Source: Paracoccaceae bacterium (GTDB lineage Bacteria > Pseudomonadota > Alphaproteobacteria > Rhodobacterales > Rhodobacteraceae). From it: a stretch of 5,477 nucleotides of DNA. Of the stretch, positions 5,101-5,477 are shown piece by piece. The translations under genes were made by a program, and so were the position numbers. The stretch covers positions 1 through 5,477 of the forward strand of contig SLPP01000197.1 of NCBI GenBank assembly GCA_007131945.1, read 5' to 3'. Every line of letters starts with the position of its first letter. Position 1 is the first letter of the stretch. The notes beneath the pieces are model-generated. The model was not told the DNA's origin. It saw nothing but the letters and a program-made list of their open reading frames with translations, and did no database searches.

Positions 5101-5477
5101 ATGACGCGCGCGCACCAGAACGGGGCGCCCGCCCCCGATGCCGTCGCGGCAGTGTTCCGCGACCTGACCGGCGCCGACGAGGTCGCGCTGGCCGAGGCGC
5201 GAGACTCGCCGCAGGCGCGCGCGCGCCGGCTGCTGGAGGTGCTCGCCGCCGGGCTGTGGCGGGACGGCCTGCCCGTCGCGCTGGACGAACTGACGCTGGG
5301 CGAGGCCGACGGGCTCCTCGCCGATCTCCACGCGCAGCTCTTCGCGTCGCGCCTGCCTTGCGAGGCCGCCTGCGCACATTGCGGCGCGCGCTTCGAGTTC
5401 ACGCTCGATCTGCCCGAGCTGCGCGCGCGGCTGCGGGAGGCGGCGGCGAGCGCCGCGCGCGCCGAGGCCGACGGCAC
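5101..5477 (+). CDS. Cys-cluster protein, probable baseplate-assembly accessory of the injection system (3' end missing)
   Basis: A frame from the ATG at 5101 is open to the window end (125 residues plus two bases). The middle is helical and Leu/Ala/Arg-rich (ARRLLEVLAAGLW, LTLGEADGLLADLHAQLF). Then follows LPCEAACAHCGARFEFTLDL with cysteines at 87, 91 and 94, His93 between them, and an Arg/Glu/Ala-rich helix. Helices ahead of a C-x(2-3)-C-x-x-C motif and an acidic strand resemble uncharacterised or T4 baseplate-chaperone-like proteins found after tube genes in eCIS loci; this identification is from memory. The cysteines could bind zinc, though a fourth ligand is not obvious in the visible part. 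The start lies 7 bases after the tube stop and lacks a strong ribosome-binding site, so translational coupling is likely. An in-frame GTG at 5152 is an alternative start. Confidence 0.7.
   Translation, partial: MTRAHQNGAPAPDAVAAVFRDLTGADEVALAEARDSPQARARRLLEVLAAGLWRDGLPVALDELTLGEADGLLADLHAQLFASRLPCEAACAHCGARFEFTLDLPELRARLREAAASAARAEADG

Noticed and set aside
4916..5477. Overlapping antisense frames at the right end
   Set aside because: They are opposite the tube C-terminus and the Cys-cluster gene; Arg/Ser/Pro-rich shadow composition without motifs.

Overview
The window is uniformly GC-rich, with G or C at most third codon positions. Protein style, gene types and codon use fit an alphaproteobacterium, possibly Rhodobacterales or Rhodospirillales. 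This is an inference from sequence character; no marker gene is present. The main content is the left end of a contractile injection system locus (extracellular CIS / phage-tail-like particle, eCIS). It is preceded by a SARP/BTAD-type transcription regulator and, further left, by a scar of gene debris.

Left part (1 to about 600). Two minus-strand reading frames overlap by four bases: a 5'-incomplete fragment resembling the C-terminus of a phage structural protein, and the start of a second gene that runs off the window. They meet, head to head, a broken ornithine cyclodeaminase gene on the plus strand. That gene lacks its N-terminal half and also has an in-frame internal deletion. This looks like an old insertion/deletion junction between phage-derived and host DNA.

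Middle part (about 600 to 1902). A 164-base gap holds a GC-rich hairpin and a short AT-richer stretch likely to carry the promoter of a 284-residue small SARP regulator (761-1615). The 287-base gap after it has the most striking non-coding signal of the window. Four heptamers GCGTGAC/GCGTGAT lie at an exact 11-bp period with 4-bp spacers, which is the classic architecture of SARP operators (direct heptamer repeats, one per helical turn). Two further 6/7 matches lie in the same 11-bp phase downstream, and an inverted copy lies upstream.

Right part (1903-5477). Four closely spaced plus-strand genes probably form one operon: a 77-residue conserved-looking small protein, an unusually long (810 residue) tail sheath protein with a large inserted region, a gp19-like inner tube protein, and the start of a gene with a Cys-x3-Cys-x2-Cys cluster, probably a baseplate-assembly accessory protein, which is cut by the window end. 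Sheath and tube would form the contractile outer cylinder and inner tube of the particle. The simplest model is that the SARP protein binds the heptamer array and activates this operon. No toxin, baseplate, spike, ATPase or tape-measure gene is visible, so the system type and cargo cannot be decided here.
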